Part shown: positions 7,192 through 16,924 of the stretch, piece by piece
Numbering within the stretch: position 1 is the stretch's first letter
Layout of the letters: each line of letters begins with the position of its first letter
Source of the DNA: Pseudoalteromonas shioyasakiensis
Lineage (GTDB): Bacteria > Pseudomonadota > Gammaproteobacteria > Enterobacterales > Alteromonadaceae
DNA: 64,000 bases
Assembly: GCA_013391845.1 (NCBI GenBank)
Contig: CP058414.1
Coordinates: 3,396,501-3,460,500 of the forward strand
Reading direction: 5' to 3'
The notes under the pieces: model-generated
The model's database searches: none
What the model was told of the DNA's origin: nothing
The model's input: the letters and a program-made list of their open reading frames with translations, nothing else
Position numbers and translations under genes: made by a program

Positions 7192-9174
7192 CTACTGCTC
7201 GCCTTTTAGCAACAAGTGCCACGCTATGCCCATATATTGGTTATATGCGTTGAATGTTGCGTTATCTATTTTTGCAAAAGGTGTGCTTTGTTTGTTGTAA
7301 CGCACATCATATCGCTGCTTTTCGTTGATCAAATGATATTCATAAATCCCCGAAAAGTCACCTCGCCATAATTGTTGTCCTTTGCGAGCTGTCTGAAAGC
7401 CAAAAATTGTCCGGTCTGTTGTTGGTGATAATAGTGATTTACCAACGCTATAGAATGCACTATTTGGCTTTGCCACCAAATTCAAAATAGTAGGAGCAAT
7501 ATCCATATGGCTGGCCAGCTGCGGTTCTGCCTTTAGTTGCTGTATAGCTTGACCATAAAAAACAATGGGTACATGAGTGAGTTCATATAAATTAGGCTGG
7601 TCATGAATGTAACGACGGCTGTAATGATCGCCAGTAATAACAAAAAGTGCATCAGGGTATTGCGACTCCATCTTATCAACAAACTCTCCAAGCATATGGT
7701 CCGCATACCAAAGGTGGCCAAGTGTATAGGGCGACAAAAGTTCTGAGTTTAACCATCGTAATGCTGAAGGGTAATCATCAATAGACTCCAAGGGGTAGCC
7801 ATACTGTTTTAAATTTAAATTAAAAGGCCCGTGATAACTGGTTGTCATTACAACATTAAAGGTATTTTCTTTCGCTTTATTAGCAACCAGTTCGAATAGT
7901 TGTTGATCATCTATACCCCACACACCTGCTGAACCTTTACCTCCCATGTCTGCTGCTGAATATAATCTATCAACACCTTGTGATTTTGCGTATGTCCCAA
8001 TATTCTGCCAAGACAATAACCCCCCATAAAAAAACTGGCTGCGATAGCCTTGCTGTTCCAATTGCTCGAATAACGACATTGGACTAGCTGGTTTTTGTGG
8101 GCCAATCTTGCTCATATTAACGCCTGCATAAGGAATGCCGGATAAGATGCTTGAAAGCGAGTTCATTGTGCTACTCGCTGCAGGCAATGCATCTGGGAAA
8201 TACAAACCTTTTTCAGCCAGTTTTTGTAACTGTGTTGTAAGACCTAGCCCAAAATACTTTTCTTGCAATGGCCACGAATCATAACTTTCCATTATGATAA
8301 GAAATATTCTCGATGGCTGCGTAGTAAGTACGCCAGTTGTAGTATGCTTTAAATTAATTAGCGGTTCGCTAATAGATTGATCATTAGCTAAATAAGGATT
8401 CTTGGAGTTAGCGCCATGACTCTGAAGTTCATTATAATCTCTGATTGCGTATATAAAGCTTCTCAACGGATTTATGACTAAGTTATTGGCGAAAGGATCT
8501 GGTGTCACTGCAGACCATTTGCGCATTGCAGGGCGAGATTCAAAAGACCCTCTTACAGCACAAATTGTTAAAACAACCATGATTATAACAAGCACTGTGC
8601 GCTTGACTTTACAATCCGTAAACAAATTACTCAGCACATGAAGCTGATGCCGATTAATCCAATTGCAAATGTTAAATGAAAAATACAATAAAACACATAA
8701 TGTAATGACACTACCCCATGGTTTATATTGCATAGCGACTGTCTTGAGAATTGCGGCCTGATCGTCATGCAGCCCTTCAAACATGAAGTAATTAAACTGA
8801 CTACCATACTCAGCTATGTAGGTCACACTAACAACACATAGTAACACGCTTAAACTAAGATATATCTGAGCACTGTAATGACGAACACTAGCAACCCAAT
8901 GCGATTTTCGAATTGGTTGTAAGAAACAGTTAAAAATAAATGGAATTGCTAAGCAAACACCAGCAGCAGCAGAATCAAAGGCAAAGCCTGCTTTTAATGT
9001 CGTTGCAAATGTATCGAGTGTTAAAGGACTACTAAGATGGTCATAAAAATAGAATAAGAAAAACACTCTAAATGCCATAAATAAAGTGACACCAGCTAGC
9101 CATAACATTGCCAACCGAGTATTTTCCTCAACAAAGGCATACCACCGACTTGTAGCAAACGGCTTAAGTTCCAT
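7192..9174 (-). CDS. LTA synthase/phosphoglycerol transferase-type sulfatase-domain membrane protein
   Basis: The 660-residue protein has about five N-terminal membrane helices (up to about residue 215) and then a large periplasmic alkaline-phosphatase-fold domain. The metal-binding Glu is in LIIMESYDSW near residue 296, the nucleophilic Thr is probably in SSTMNSLSSILSG, and the distal metal ligands are in ITGDHYSRRY. This matches LtaS/MdoB (OpgB)-type enzymes, which move phosphoglycerol from phosphatidylglycerol to an acceptor. The acceptor, for example a periplasmic glucan, cannot be read from sequence. Tight coupling to dgkA supports a diacylglycerol-releasing reaction. A phosphoethanolamine transferase is a less likely alternative. 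Confidence 0.85.
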   Translation of the reverse strand: MELKPFATSRWYAFVEENTRLAMLWLAGVTLFMAFRVFFLFYFYDHLSSPLTLDTFATTLKAGFAFDSAAAGVCLAIPFIFNCFLQPIRKSHWVASVRHYSAQIYLSLSVLLCVVSVTYIAEYGSQFNYFMFEGLHDDQAAILKTVAMQYKPWGSVITLCVLLYFSFNICNWINRHQLHVLSNLFTDCKVKRTVLVIIMVVLTICAVRGSFESRPAMRKWSAVTPDPFANNLVINPLRSFIYAIRDYNELQSHGANSKNPYLANDQSISEPLINLKHTTTGVLTTQPSRIFLIIMESYDSWPLQEKYFGLGLTTQLQKLAEKGLYFPDALPAASSTMNSLSSILSGIPYAGVNMSKIGPQKPASPMSLFEQLEQQGYRSQFFYGGLLSWQNIGTYAKSQGVDRLYSAADMGGKGSAGVWGIDDQQLFELVANKAKENTFNVVMTTSYHGPFNLNLKQYGYPLESIDDYPSALRWLNSELLSPYTLGHLWYADHMLGEFVDKMESQYPDALFVITGDHYSRRYIHDQPNLYELTHVPIVFYGQAIQQLKAEPQLASHMDIAPTILNLVAKPNSAFYSVGKSLLSPTTDRTIFGFQTARKGQQLWRGDFSGIYEYHLINEKQRYDVRYNKQSTPFAKIDNATFNAYNQYMGIAWHLLLKGEQ

Positions 9175-9272
9175 AAATACAATATCCCTGTAATAAAAAC
9201 GAAACAGAGTGTACTTAAAAAAGGAACGAATTCAATCAATCTATTGTAATTATATGTAATATTTTTGTATTA

Positions 9273-9926
9273 CTACTCAAAATGAGGGCATGAACCGATA
9301 CGGCTGGGTGATTTGATACGAGAAAATTGATTATTAGCTAATTGTTCTCGGAGTGCTTCTAGAGTTTTATAGACGCTTTTTAACGACACTTTATTACTTA
9401 ACCAGCGGGGAATTGAGCCACTTGGATCTGCATAGGCTTGATGGCGTACCAACAAATTGCTTTGTTGCTCTTCTAAACGCCAATAAGCGGTAAGGTCTTT
9501 AATACGCACAATGCCTGCAACTTCGGCTTTTGCATACGGTTGGCTTTTGATTTGTAACTCTGTTTTGTGTTCATCCAAAGCATGATAACAAGAGTAACTC
9601 ACTAAATCTCGGTCTGACACCGGCCAAGGCGAATTAAAATGGGTGTAAACAAGCGTTTCCGAGGGGCTTAAGCGCTCCATTAAAGTCACGCTTTTTACAT
9701 TTTCAAGCCAATTTGGTGCATTGTCGGTATCACTTAACAACGCCATAAAGTCACTTGCTTTGGCATTTTTAACCAGCACAGAGGCATTAATTTCTACAAT
9801 GCCAGAGTCGTGTTTTTTATAGCTAACTTTAATATCGTCTTGCTGTTTGTAAGTTTTCCATTCGATAGGATTAGCAAATGCCGATAAACTCAACCATGCT
9901 AACCCAATCCATAGGCCAAAGCGCAT
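9273..9926 (-). CDS. START-domain (lipid-binding fold) periplasmic protein
   Basis: The START-like fold is recognised from NAPNWLENVKSVTLMERLSP, the PWPVSDRDLVSYS region and the long C-terminal helix KSVYKTLEALREQL. The start at 9926 gives a clean signal peptide (MRFGLWIGLAWLSLSAFA) and sits 4 bp after the CYTH-CHAD stop. An ORF start 60 bases further upstream would bury the signal peptide, so it was rejected. START domains bind lipids or hydrophobic ligands. Bacterial members like this are mostly uncharacterised, and the ligand is unknown. Confidence 0.85.
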   Translation of the reverse strand: MRFGLWIGLAWLSLSAFANPIEWKTYKQQDDIKVSYKKHDSGIVEINASVLVKNAKASDFMALLSDTDNAPNWLENVKSVTLMERLSPSETLVYTHFNSPWPVSDRDLVSYSCYHALDEHKTELQIKSQPYAKAEVAGIVRIKDLTAYWRLEEQQSNLLVRHQAYADPSGSIPRWLSNKVSLKSVYKTLEALREQLANNQFSRIKSPSRIGSCPHFE

Positions 9927-9930
9927 TGAT

Positions 9931-11451
9931 TTACAGCCAGTAAGGGTCTGTATTAAATGAAGCGTGGCGACTTTGCTCCATTGCACTCACTAAAAATTCA
10001 GACTTTTGATCAAGCCATGATTGAATTTTTGTCAGCTCTAAGTCGTCTTGTCCTGCACATAATTGCTTTAAGTACTCAAGGGTACTTAATTCATAAATAC
10101 CATGCGAGATATCGACCCACGGCATACGAAACTCATTTCGATCCTCTCTATCGAACAAAGCCCCTAAGCAGTTGCCGCTAAGTAATGAGTTTTCAAGACG
10201 CGTGCGCAGTGCCAAATAATCTTTATCTGTAAACACTTGCTGATCAGGAATGAGCTCGTGCATGTCGTGCCAATCTTTAGCAAATAAACGCTTAGCAATA
10301 TCGGCAACCGGTTTTTCCGCAGCCTGAAACTCAGCTTGCCCCCATGATTTGCGCCATTGCTTTTCAATTAACCACGTCGTTAGCTGTAATAGCAAGCGGT
10401 TGTACCGGGTGCTATGGAATAGTGTTTCAATATCGTCAATGCTTGGCTGTAGTTCTTTTAAGTCATTAATAACCTGTGTGAGCTCTGGCGCACTGTTGAT
10501 TTTTTTGTAGTATGCATGGCGCTTTGAGGTGTACGTTTTTAGCTGAATTGCATTTTCAACCCAAGCTAATTCACTTAATAACCACTTTAACTCAGTGCGC
10601 AATGATTCAGTGTCGTCTTTGCTAACAATGTCGTCAAAAAGCCAAAATGTATGACGAATTAAACGAATACCGTCGGTCACACGCTTAAGCGTTTTTAAAC
10701 TCGGTTTAATGAAGTAACACGCTTCATGTTTTTGTACAAAACGAATCGCGTAGTTGATACTTTCGATTAATGCTTGCTCTTGCGTAGCATCACGTTTTAA
10801 CGGCACAAAGCCGATTGATTTACTTGCTTTTAATGGCTTGTCATCGGCAAGCCCATAACCACGTGCAGCTTTAGAATAAAGACCTAAGCGAACATGACTC
10901 TCACTAACTAATTTATCCGCTAATGCAAACAGTTCATTGCGGCTACCTTCGATAAGTTCGATTTCAAGTTCAGAAATTGGCTCAACCTGACCCGATGCAG
11001 CAACTTCACCTTTATCTAACACCACTTCAATTTTTGCACCATTTTCGGTTTCGAGTAACCATGTACGGCGAATGAAATTTGTACTAAAAATTGGGTATAG
11101 ATTCTCAGCAATGGCAGACACTTGCATTCCATGCGGCCAAATAGCGGCATCAAAAGCAAGTAAATCAGGGCGATTACCTGTGAGTGGCAAGTTGTATTCA
11201 GGGCGCTGATGAAGACCACCAACCACTTCGCCGGCAAGTTTGATGGTTTGCTCACAATCACTATCGCAACAACGAGTACGTAGGCCAATATCTAAAGCAC
11301 GTAATTCTCGGCTTGGCGTATCGTAATAAGCATTTTGTAAGCTTCGCGACGGTTTATTAGTAACGGTTTTTGCAAATTGGGTAATTAATGCGGGGATCAG
11401 TGGAACAACGGCATCTGACACCAAAAACTTCAGTTCTATCTCAGTATCCAT
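9931..11451 (-). CDS. CYTH and CHAD domain protein, inorganic triphosphatase (YgiF-type)
   Basis: The N-terminal CYTH domain (about residues 1-205) begins with the signature EIELKF and contains GLRTRCCDSDCEQTIKLAGE, GGLHQRPEYN and SELEIELIEG; the paired acidic and basic residues line the triphosphate tunnel. The CHAD domain (about 215-500) is helical and His/Arg-rich, as expected of a polyphosphate-binding module. E. coli YgiF hydrolyses inorganic triphosphate. The start at 11451 (MDTEIELKF) matches the family; a second ATG lies 18 bases upstream. Divergence from the YgiM-like gene repeats the E. coli ygiF/ygiM neighbourhood. Confidence 0.9.
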   Translation of the reverse strand: MDTEIELKFLVSDAVVPLIPALITQFAKTVTNKPSRSLQNAYYDTPSRELRALDIGLRTRCCDSDCEQTIKLAGEVVGGLHQRPEYNLPLTGNRPDLLAFDAAIWPHGMQVSAIAENLYPIFSTNFIRRTWLLETENGAKIEVVLDKGEVAASGQVEPISELEIELIEGSRNELFALADKLVSESHVRLGLYSKAARGYGLADDKPLKASKSIGFVPLKRDATQEQALIESINYAIRFVQKHEACYFIKPSLKTLKRVTDGIRLIRHTFWLFDDIVSKDDTESLRTELKWLLSELAWVENAIQLKTYTSKRHAYYKKINSAPELTQVINDLKELQPSIDDIETLFHSTRYNRLLLQLTTWLIEKQWRKSWGQAEFQAAEKPVADIAKRLFAKDWHDMHELIPDQQVFTDKDYLALRTRLENSLLSGNCLGALFDREDRNEFRMPWVDISHGIYELSTLEYLKQLCAGQDDLELTKIQSWLDQKSEFLVSAMEQSRHASFNTDPYWL

Positions 11452-11664
11452 TCGTTTTGCGGAGTACATTTAAAATAAATAAGTGCTCAAAATAAACAAA
11501 GCAGCTACTTAATGCAAATTTTTTCCTGATTTTTGCGACCAAGTCTAATCACGGATTACAATATCAGCCTTGCTATTGATAGTTGAAATCCCTACTATCT
11601 CTATACTTAAAGAAATTATAAATTTAGCCACTTCTAGGCAAGATCACATTAACAAGGTAGATTG
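11452..11664. promoter_or_regulatory. Divergent promoter region ygiF-like / ygiM-like
   Basis: This 213-bp AT-rich region must hold the promoters of both divergent genes. No recognisable operator or RNA element was seen apart from the AAGGTAG ribosome site of the plus-strand gene. Confidence 0.5.
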
Positions 11665-12264
11665 ATGTTAAAACAGTGTATTTTTGGGTTGCTCCTTGCG
11701 GCCACCTCTTTTATTAGTTACGCAGAAGAAGCGCCAAGCAGCGACAGCCAAAACACCGCCTATATAGTCGATAACCTGTACACCTTTATGCACTCTGGTC
11801 CAAGCAAAAACTACCGTATACTGGGCTCAGTCGATGCAGGTACACAAGTTATGTTGTTATCGGATGAAGATAATGGTTACTTTAAAATTCGTGATGATAA
11901 AGATCGTGAAGGCTGGGTAGAAGCAAAATTCGTAACCGAAAATGCAGGTATCCAACAACAATTTCAAGCCCTAAATAATGATATGACGTTAATGCAAGAG
12001 CAACTTCGTCAAGCAGAGATTGAGCTGCCGCAATTACAAGAACAAAATAGAGCACTGACAGATCAAAACCTAGCACTTAGCAAGCAAATCGAAACCCTTA
12101 AGAACACCATCGAGTCTGAGCGTAATGCAAAACAAACCGCAAGTGCTAAAGAGAAACGCCAGCTATTAACTTATGGCGGTGCCATTGCATTTATTGGTTT
12201 ACTGTTAGGCATTATCCTAACTGTAGTGTTATCTCGCCGTAAACGCTATGACGGCTGGGCATAA
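11665..12264 (+). CDS. ygiM: YgiM-like SH3-domain protein (TIGR04211 family)
   Basis: The 199-residue envelope protein has a signal peptide (about residues 1-20, ending SFISYA) and a bacterial SH3 domain (about 30-90, with SGPSKNYRILGSVDAGT and GWVEAKFV). A coiled coil follows at about 95-155, rich in Gln/Leu/Glu, then a C-terminal membrane helix (GGAIAFIGLLLGIILTVVL) and a basic tail. This is the exact domain order of E. coli YgiM, whose role is undefined. ATG at 11665 is preferred over the TTG three bases earlier, because AAGGTAG is better spaced from it. Confidence 0.9.
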   Translation: MLKQCIFGLLLAATSFISYAEEAPSSDSQNTAYIVDNLYTFMHSGPSKNYRILGSVDAGTQVMLLSDEDNGYFKIRDDKDREGWVEAKFVTENAGIQQQFQALNNDMTLMQEQLRQAEIELPQLQEQNRALTDQNLALSKQIETLKNTIESERNAKQTASAKEKRQLLTYGGAIAFIGLLLGIILTVVLSRRKRYDGWA

Positions 12265-12276
12265 CCGGTAAAACTG

Positions 12277-12306
12277 CAAAAAAGCACCTATTGGTGCTTT
12301 TTTTGT
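12277..12306. terminator. Bidirectional terminator between ygiM and the Lrp-type gene
   Basis: AAAAAAGCACC-TATT-GGTGCTTTTTTT lies between two converging genes and has T tracts on both strands. Confidence 0.9.
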
Positions 12307-12308
12307 AT

Positions 12309-12791
12309 CTATATATCGAATCTAAGTCCGGTATCTTGTTTAATTTTTTCGATAACCATATAAGTATGATGTGTACCAACCCCCGGAATATCAACTAAAT
12401 CTCCAAGCACTTGGCGGTATTCATCCATATCTGAGACTCGCACTTTTAATAAATAGTCATAGCCACCAGCAACCATGTCACATTCAACGACTTGAGGAAT
12501 ATTTAAAATATACTCGCGAAACACTTTAAAAACAGATGTATTAGATGTCACCAAGGATACTTGCACGTGCGCTAACAAGCTCTGGTTAAGTTTACCTTCG
12601 CTAAGCTTTGCGTAGTAGCCTTCGATGTAGCCTTCTTGCTCTAAACGTTTTACACGGTCTAGACACGGGCTTGGGCTCAGGTTTACCTGTTTTGCGAGGT
12701 TTACGTTCGATATTCTGCCATTTTTTTGCAGAGCGTCTAAAATTGCTAAATCGATGCGATCTAACATGCGTAATCTATTCGGACTGGTCAT
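12309..12791 (-). CDS. Lrp/AsnC-family transcriptional regulator, probable regulator of putA
   Basis: The 160-residue protein has an N-terminal winged helix (LDRIDLAILDALQKNGRISN, then LAKQVNLSPSPCLDRVKRLE). A C-terminal RAM ligand-binding domain includes VVECDMVAGGYDYLLKVRV and the GVGTHHTYMVIEKIK strand. Size and layout match Lrp. It diverges from putA, and the shared region contains an Lrp-type box. Lrp-like activators next to proline dehydrogenase (PutR in some alphaproteobacteria) respond to proline. PutA here lacks a DNA-binding domain, so this gene is a good candidate for the proline-responsive regulator. Confidence 0.9.
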   Translation of the reverse strand: MTSPNRLRMLDRIDLAILDALQKNGRISNVNLAKQVNLSPSPCLDRVKRLEQEGYIEGYYAKLSEGKLNQSLLAHVQVSLVTSNTSVFKVFREYILNIPQVVECDMVAGGYDYLLKVRVSDMDEYRQVLGDLVDIPGVGTHHTYMVIEKIKQDTGLRFDI

Positions 12792-12856
12792 AACAGAATT
12801 TTATGCGGCTAAGTTAACGGTATGCCCTGTAAATTATCGTAAATCGAAAAATTTAA

Positions 12857-12873
12857 CCAGCATATTCTGCTGG
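12857..12873. promoter_or_regulatory. Lrp-type box in the divergent putA control region
   Basis: CCAGCATATTCTGCTGG is a perfect 6-bp-arm inverted repeat. Its central 15 bases agree with the E. coli Lrp consensus YAGHAWATTWTDCTR at 14 of 15 positions. It lies midway between the Lrp-type gene and putA and could control both. Confidence 0.75.
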
Positions 12874-12958
12874 ATTTTAATTAGAATGCACGAATTATAT
12901 CAATGGTAAGAAATGCAATTAGTTCATTTTTTAGACTCCACACACCAGAGGGTTACAT

Positions 12959-15900
12959 ATGCTATTTAATGGCGATTTGACAACTGAATGTCCAATTAGA
13001 CAAAAGATCCGTGATTTCTACCGTATTGACGAAAATGCGGTTATTGATCACATTTTGCCTTTGGCTGAAGTAGGCGTGAAAGCGCGTAGCCGAGCGTGGG
13101 AACGTGCTCGTCAAATGGTTTTAAATATCCGTCGCGATCAGGATGGTCAAAGCGGTGTAGATGCACTATTAAATGAGTTTTCACTTTCAAGTGAAGAAGG
13201 CGTTGTTTTAATGTGTCTTGCAGAAGCACTATTACGCGTTCCAGATAAAGCGACGCAAGAGTCACTAATTCGTGACAAACTTGCTAAAGGTGACTGGAGC
13301 TCTCATTTAGGTAGCAGCGATTCTTTATTTGTAAACGCCTCATCTTGGGGTCTGTTAGTAACCGGTAAAATGGTTAATTACAGCGACAAATCGAAAGAGC
13401 AACAGTTCGGTGTGCTTAAGAAAACAATAGGTCGTCTAGGTGAGCCTGTTATTCGTAAATCTGTGAACTTCGCGATGAAGATCATGGGTAAGCAATTCGT
13501 TATGGGTCGTACTATTGACGAAGCAATTGAACGTGCAGCGGATAAAGAGCAAAAAGGCTACGTATATTCATACGATATGCTAGGTGAAGGCGCGCGCACC
13601 ATGAAAGATGCTGAGCGTTACTTCCAAAGCTATATGACTGCTATCCACGCAATTGGTAAAGCGGCAAATGGCCGTGGTCCAATCAAAAGCCCGGGTATCT
13701 CAGTTAAGATATCTGCAATTCACCCGCGCTATGAATTCACTCATCGCGAGCGTGTTATCGCTGAAATCGTACCTAAATTAAAAGAGCTTGCGCTTGCAGC
13801 GAAAAGCTACGATATCGGCTTTACTGTTGATGCTGAAGAAGCTGACCGTTTAGATATCTCACTAGATGTGATTGAAGCAGTATTTAGCGATGACGATTTA
13901 GGTAACTGGAACGGCTTTGGTTTAGCAGTTCAAGCATATCAAAAACGCGCTATTTTTGTGGTTGAGTGGGTTGCAGAACTTGCTCGTCGCGTTGGTCGTA
14001 AATTAATGGTTCGCCTTGTAAAAGGCGCATACTGGGATACCGAAATCAAAACGACTCAGCAAGATGGTTTAGATCACTACCCTGTATTCACACGTAAAGC
14101 GACCACTGACGTTTCTTACAAAGCGTGTGCTATCAAACTACTTGAAGCTCGTGATGTTCTGTATCCGCAATTTGCTACTCACAACGCATATACTGCAGCA
14201 ACAATTTTAGAAGTCGCGAAAGGCGACAACGAAGGTTTTGAGTTCCAACGCTTGCACGGTATGGGCGAGTCATTATTTGATCAAATCGTTGAGAAAGAAA
14301 AAATTCAATGTCGTGTTTACGCACCAGTTGGTCAGCACGAAGACTTACTTGCGTACTTAGTACGTCGTTTATTAGAAAACGGTGCTAATTCATCATTCGT
14401 AAATGCGATAGTTGATACCACAAAGCCTGTTGAATCACTATTACCTGATCCTGTCGAAACGCTGCAAGGTTTACGTAATAAATACAATACGCAAATTAAA
14501 ATGCCAATTGATTTATATGGTGAAGAACGTGCTAACTCAAAAGGCATGGACTTGACTGACATCAATGTAATCACACCATTTAAAGAAAACCTTGATACGT
14601 GGTTTGAAGAGCATCGTATTGAATTAAGCGATGTGCCTGAAGGTTCTATCCCTGTGAAGAACCCTGCAAACCATAAAGAAATCATTGGTCATGTGAAATT
14701 ACAATCATCAGAAGAGATGACTGCACTTTTAGAAAATGCAGAGAAAGCATTTGAATCATGGTCACAGACACCTGTTAAAGAGCGCGCAAACTTACTACGC
14801 CGCGTTGCTGATATCCTAGAGCGTCACCACGATGAACTTGTCGCTATTTGTATTAAAGAAGCAGGTAAAATTACCCAAGATGGTATCGATGAAGTTCGTG
14901 AAGCAGTGGATTTCTGCCGCTACTACGCAGCACGCGCTGAGGAACTATCAGAAGATGAACGCTTTGAAGCGCGTGGTGTGATCTTATGTATCAGCCCATG
15001 GAACTTCCCGCTTGCAATCTTCTTAGGTCAAGTTGCCGCAGCAATCGTAACTGGTAACACAGTTATTGCTAAACCTGCTGAGCAAACCAGCCTAATTGCT
15101 CTTCGTACCATTGAACTTATGCTATCTGTAGGTTTACCAGAGCATGTTGTACAACCTGTTATTGCTCGTGGTAGCGAAGTAGGTAAAACTATCGTTCCTG
15201 ATGAGCGAATTCAAGCTGTTATGTTCACAGGTTCTACAGAAACAGGGACTCTCATTTCGCAAACACTTGCTGCGCGTAACGATATTCAAGTACCGCTTAT
15301 CGCTGAAACCGGTGGTCAAAACTGTATGATCGTTGACTCAACAGCTCTACCAGAACAAGTTGTTGATGATGTGATCAGTTCAGGTTTCCAAAGTGCTGGT
15401 CAACGCTGTTCTGCACTACGTGTATTATTCTTACAAGAAGATGTTGCTGATGGCATCATTGAGATGCTTAAAGGCGCTTTAAAAGAGCTTCACGTTGGCG
15501 ACCCTTCATTACTTTCAACGGATATCGGTCCTGTTATCGACGAAAAAGCACTTAAAAACTTAACTGACCACGTTGAGTACTTAAAAGGTAATGCAACACT
15601 TCACTATGAATGTGCAATTCCTGATAACAGCGAAAACGGTGCTTATTTCTTTGCACCTCGTTTATACGAGATCAAAGATTTATCGGTGCTTAAACGCGAA
15701 GTTTTTGGCCCGTGTGTACATATCATCCGCTTCAAAGGCACAGAGCTTGATAATGTGATAGATCAAATCAATGGCACTGGCTTTGGCTTAACCATGGGTG
15801 TGCACTCACGTATCGAAGAGCGCTGCGAGTACTTAGCGAAAATGTCACGTGCAGGTAACGTTTACATCAACCGTAATATGATCGGTGCGATTGTTGGCGT

Positions 15901-16762
15901 ACAACCTTTCGGTGGCCGTGGTTTATCTGGTACAGGCCCTAAAGCCGGTGGCCCTAACTACTTACAACGTCTTGTGAAAGAAAAAGCATCACCAGATAAC
16001 GTACAAATGACAAATCTAACACCTGATGAGTTAGATACTCACCACTACTCAGGTGCTGCTGAGCAAGTTGCTAAGCTGATGGATAACTCATTACGTGATG
16101 AAAAAATCTGGCGTGCAACACCACTTAACGACCGAGTTTCTGCTGTTCGTCAATTACTTGCAAAAGTAGCGACTGTTGAAATCATTGATGAACTTGCTGA
16201 TGACTTAGCGTTAACCTTAGCTGATGCACGTGCACAGCTTAACCGTCTTGAAAAACACATGCGTAAACACACTGTGTTGCCTGGGCCAACGGGTGAGTCT
16301 AATACGCTGCACTTAGAGCCTCGTGGTTGTGTAGTTTGTTATGCCGACAAGAGCACATCGTTTAACTTCTGGGCAATTTCAATTATCACAGCATTAGCTG
16401 CTGGTAACACAGTAATCACGGTTGCTTCTGAGTTATTCTTTGATGAAGCAGTTGCATTTAGAGATAAGTTTATTTCAACAGGTATTGCTGAGGGTGTATT
16501 CCAAGTTGCTAAACCTAATCAGTTACAAGCAATTTTAGCACATCCTCACCTTGCTGGTGCTGTTGTAGCTGCACGCTCATCACGTTTAGGCTACTTCAGC
16601 CAGCAGCTAGCACAGCGTAAAGGTGCGATTCTGCCAGTGATCAGCTCAGAGTACTACGACACGCTAATCAAGCGTTTATTAACTGAGAAAACAATTAGTG
16701 TTGATACAACCGCATCTGGTGGTAACACATCACTAATGACATTGGTTGAAGACGACGAGTAA
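12959..16762 (+). CDS. putA: Bifunctional proline dehydrogenase / glutamate-semialdehyde dehydrogenase PutA
   Basis: This 1267-residue enzyme oxidises proline to glutamate in two steps. The proline dehydrogenase barrel (about residues 130-470) shows VDAEEADRLDIS, RLVKGAYWDTEIK and YAPVGQHEDLLAYLVRRLLE. The aldehyde dehydrogenase domain (about 560-1020) shows CISPWNFPLAIFLGQ, FTGSTETG, ETGGQN, catalytic Cys817 in SAGQRCSALR, and PFGGRGLSGTGPKAGG. A C-terminal aldehyde-dehydrogenase-like domain (about 1060-1240) marks the long PutA type. There is no N-terminal ribbon-helix-helix, so it cannot repress its own operon like E. coli PutA. A GAGGG site precedes the ATG. Confidence 0.97.
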   Translation: MLFNGDLTTECPIRQKIRDFYRIDENAVIDHILPLAEVGVKARSRAWERARQMVLNIRRDQDGQSGVDALLNEFSLSSEEGVVLMCLAEALLRVPDKATQESLIRDKLAKGDWSSHLGSSDSLFVNASSWGLLVTGKMVNYSDKSKEQQFGVLKKTIGRLGEPVIRKSVNFAMKIMGKQFVMGRTIDEAIERAADKEQKGYVYSYDMLGEGARTMKDAERYFQSYMTAIHAIGKAANGRGPIKSPGISVKISAIHPRYEFTHRERVIAEIVPKLKELALAAKSYDIGFTVDAEEADRLDISLDVIEAVFSDDDLGNWNGFGLAVQAYQKRAIFVVEWVAELARRVGRKLMVRLVKGAYWDTEIKTTQQDGLDHYPVFTRKATTDVSYKACAIKLLEARDVLYPQFATHNAYTAATILEVAKGDNEGFEFQRLHGMGESLFDQIVEKEKIQCRVYAPVGQHEDLLAYLVRRLLENGANSSFVNAIVDTTKPVESLLPDPVETLQGLRNKYNTQIKMPIDLYGEERANSKGMDLTDINVITPFKENLDTWFEEHRIELSDVPEGSIPVKNPANHKEIIGHVKLQSSEEMTALLENAEKAFESWSQTPVKERANLLRRVADILERHHDELVAICIKEAGKITQDGIDEVREAVDFCRYYAARAEELSEDERFEARGVILCISPWNFPLAIFLGQVAAAIVTGNTVIAKPAEQTSLIALRTIELMLSVGLPEHVVQPVIARGSEVGKTIVPDERIQAVMFTGSTETGTLISQTLAARNDIQVPLIAETGGQNCMIVDSTALPEQVVDDVISSGFQSAGQRCSALRVLFLQEDVADGIIEMLKGALKELHVGDPSLLSTDIGPVIDEKALKNLTDHVEYLKGNATLHYECAIPDNSENGAYFFAPRLYEIKDLSVLKREVFGPCVHIIRFKGTELDNVIDQINGTGFGLTMGVHSRIEERCEYLAKMSRAGNVYINRNMIGAIVGVQPFGGRGLSGTGPKAGGPNYLQRLVKEKASPDNVQMTNLTPDELDTHHYSGAAEQVAKLMDNSLRDEKIWRATPLNDRVSAVRQLLAKVATVEIIDELADDLALTLADARAQLNRLEKHMRKHTVLPGPTGESNTLHLEPRGCVVCYADKSTSFNFWAISIITALAAGNTVITVASELFFDEAVAFRDKFISTGIAEGVFQVAKPNQLQAILAHPHLAGAVVAARSSRLGYFSQQLAQRKGAILPVISSEYYDTLIKRLLTEKTISVDTTASGGNTSLMTLVEDDE

Positions 16763-16802
16763 TCGTATTGATTAAAGGAAATTAACCCCTCCTGAGCTAA
16801 AT

Positions 16803-16831
16803 AAAAGCCCTCGCAATTGCGAGGGCTTTTT
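16803..16831 (+). terminator. Terminator after putA
   Basis: AAAAGCCCTCGCAATTGCGAGGGCTTTT is a long self-complementary stem with a T tract. Confidence 0.92.
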
Positions 16832-16924
16832 GATTTTTAAAGATACCTTTTCATTATTCTTGTTTACCGAGATACAGATTTTCTGCTAGTTTTATAGTAT
16901 TGAACTCGATTAGAAGTAAAGGCC

